Position numbers and translations under genes: made by a program
Notes under the pieces: model-generated
Told to the model about the DNA's origin: nothing
Seen by the model: the letters and a program-made list of their open reading frames with translations, nothing else
Databases searched by the model: none
From: Bacteroidota bacterium
Lineage (GTDB): Bacteria; Bacteroidota; Bacteroidia; Flavobacteriales; Flavobacteriaceae
Assembly (NCBI GenBank): GCA_024280815.1
Contig: JAJRPL010000253.1
Span: forward strand, 1 to 7,187
Reading direction: 5' to 3'
Length of the DNA: 7,187 nucleotides
Shown: positions 7,086 to 7,187 of the stretch, piece by piece
Numbering within the stretch: the first letter of the stretch is position 1
Layout: each line of letters opens with the position of its first letter

Positions 7086-7147
7086 AAGAGAATAATTTTT
7101 AAGTATCTCAATTAACTTTGAGTTGCAAACAAAAAAACAATTCTCTT
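7086..7147 (+). repeat. Inverted repeat abutting the transposase start (AAGAGAAT / ATTCTCTT)
   Basis: AAGAGAAT at 7086-7093 is the exact reverse complement of ATTCTCTT at 7140-7147, which ends directly before the ATG. A transcript entering from the left would contain both arms and could fold over the start codon. A transcript from the -7 box at 7113 would contain only the right arm. Confidence 0.5.
7113..7120 (+). promoter_or_regulatory. Possible Bacteroidota -7 box (TAACTTTG) for the transposase
   Basis: TAACTTTG fits the Bacteroidota -7 consensus TAnnTTTG and lies 27 bases before the putative transposase ATG. No good TTTG -33 box is seen at the expected spacing upstream, only a T-run at 7096-7100, so the call is weak. 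Confidence 0.25.
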
Positions 7148-7187
7148 ATGTCAAAAATAACCATATTTGGTCAAATAATACAGAAAC
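7148..7187 (+). CDS. IS4-family transposase, first 13 codons only
   Basis: ATG at 7148 opens a frame reading MSKITIFGQIIQK to the right edge. This matches the way many Bacteroidota IS4-family transposases with an N-terminal DUF4372 begin (Met-Ser-Lys ... Gln-Ile-Ile-Gln-Lys), which would normally continue for about 380 residues. Only 13 codons are present, so no catalytic residues can be seen, and the call rests on recognition of the start plus the divergent position. It could instead be an unrelated gene. Confidence 0.55.
   Translation, partial: MSKITIFGQIIQK

Larger units (their letters stand above)
7051..7187 (+). mobile_element. Probable left end of an IS4-family insertion sequence (border uncertain)
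   Basis: The putative transposase start at 7148 implies an insertion sequence running off the right edge. Its left border should lie between the precursor start (7042) and 7148. The sequence change near CCCGTCCTAAACG (7054-7066) is a plausible terminus, but the matching right end is outside the window, so the border is a guess. If correct, the element sits within about 10-20 bases of the precursor ATG and has displaced its native promoter. Confidence 0.35.

Noticed and set aside
7152..7175. Minus-strand promoter for the precursor (TATTTTTG at 7159-7152)
   Set aside because: The -7 box fits, but the nearest upstream TTTG is only 12 bases away instead of about 19-21, and the site lies inside the probable transposase gene.

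Overview
The window is AT-rich DNA with short intergenic gaps, weak Shine-Dalgarno signals and Bacteroidota-type protein families: a GG-leader radical-SAM peptide precursor, a C39-peptidase ABC exporter with a HlyD partner, and a DUF4442 protein. It most likely comes from a flavobacterium or a close relative. The lineage is inferred from family resemblance and composition, not from a marker gene.

Left arm (1-1544, + strand). Three tightly packed genes run rightward: the 3' end of a DinB/DUF1569-like gene (3-245), a DUF4442 (hotdog-fold) gene starting at 253, and a small HD-domain phosphohydrolase (1014-1544) whose GTG start overlaps the DUF4442 stop. The DUF4442 gene is broken by a 262-bp non-coding element (404-665) with imperfect 30/31-bp terminal inverted repeats and a 5-bp TTTAA target duplication. 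This is a MITE-like insertion. Removing the element and one TTTAA copy restores a continuous 165-codon frame.

Right arm (1644-7042, - strand). The genes read leftward as a RiPP (ribosomally made, modified peptide) cluster: a 68-aa GG-leader precursor (6836-7042) with a Cys/Thr-rich core, a terminator-like hairpin, a radical SAM/SPASM maturase (5299-6594), a C39-peptidase ABC exporter (2945-5182) and a HlyD-type adaptor (1644-2945) that overlaps the exporter stop by one base. The expected logic is that the SPASM enzyme modifies the Cys-containing core, the C39 domain cuts after the Gly-Gly, and the ABC/HlyD pair exports the product, probably through a TolC-like outer-membrane protein encoded elsewhere.

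The cluster shows damage or remodelling. The exporter frame has a single in-frame TAA (4010-4012) where the family normally has a sense codon. Its peptidase domain carries a 12-codon insertion made from a GC-rich double-hairpin repeat. The right edge (7148-7187) begins what looks like an IS4-family transposase, so an insertion sequence may sit directly upstream of the precursor gene. No immunity gene, regulator or RNA gene is visible.
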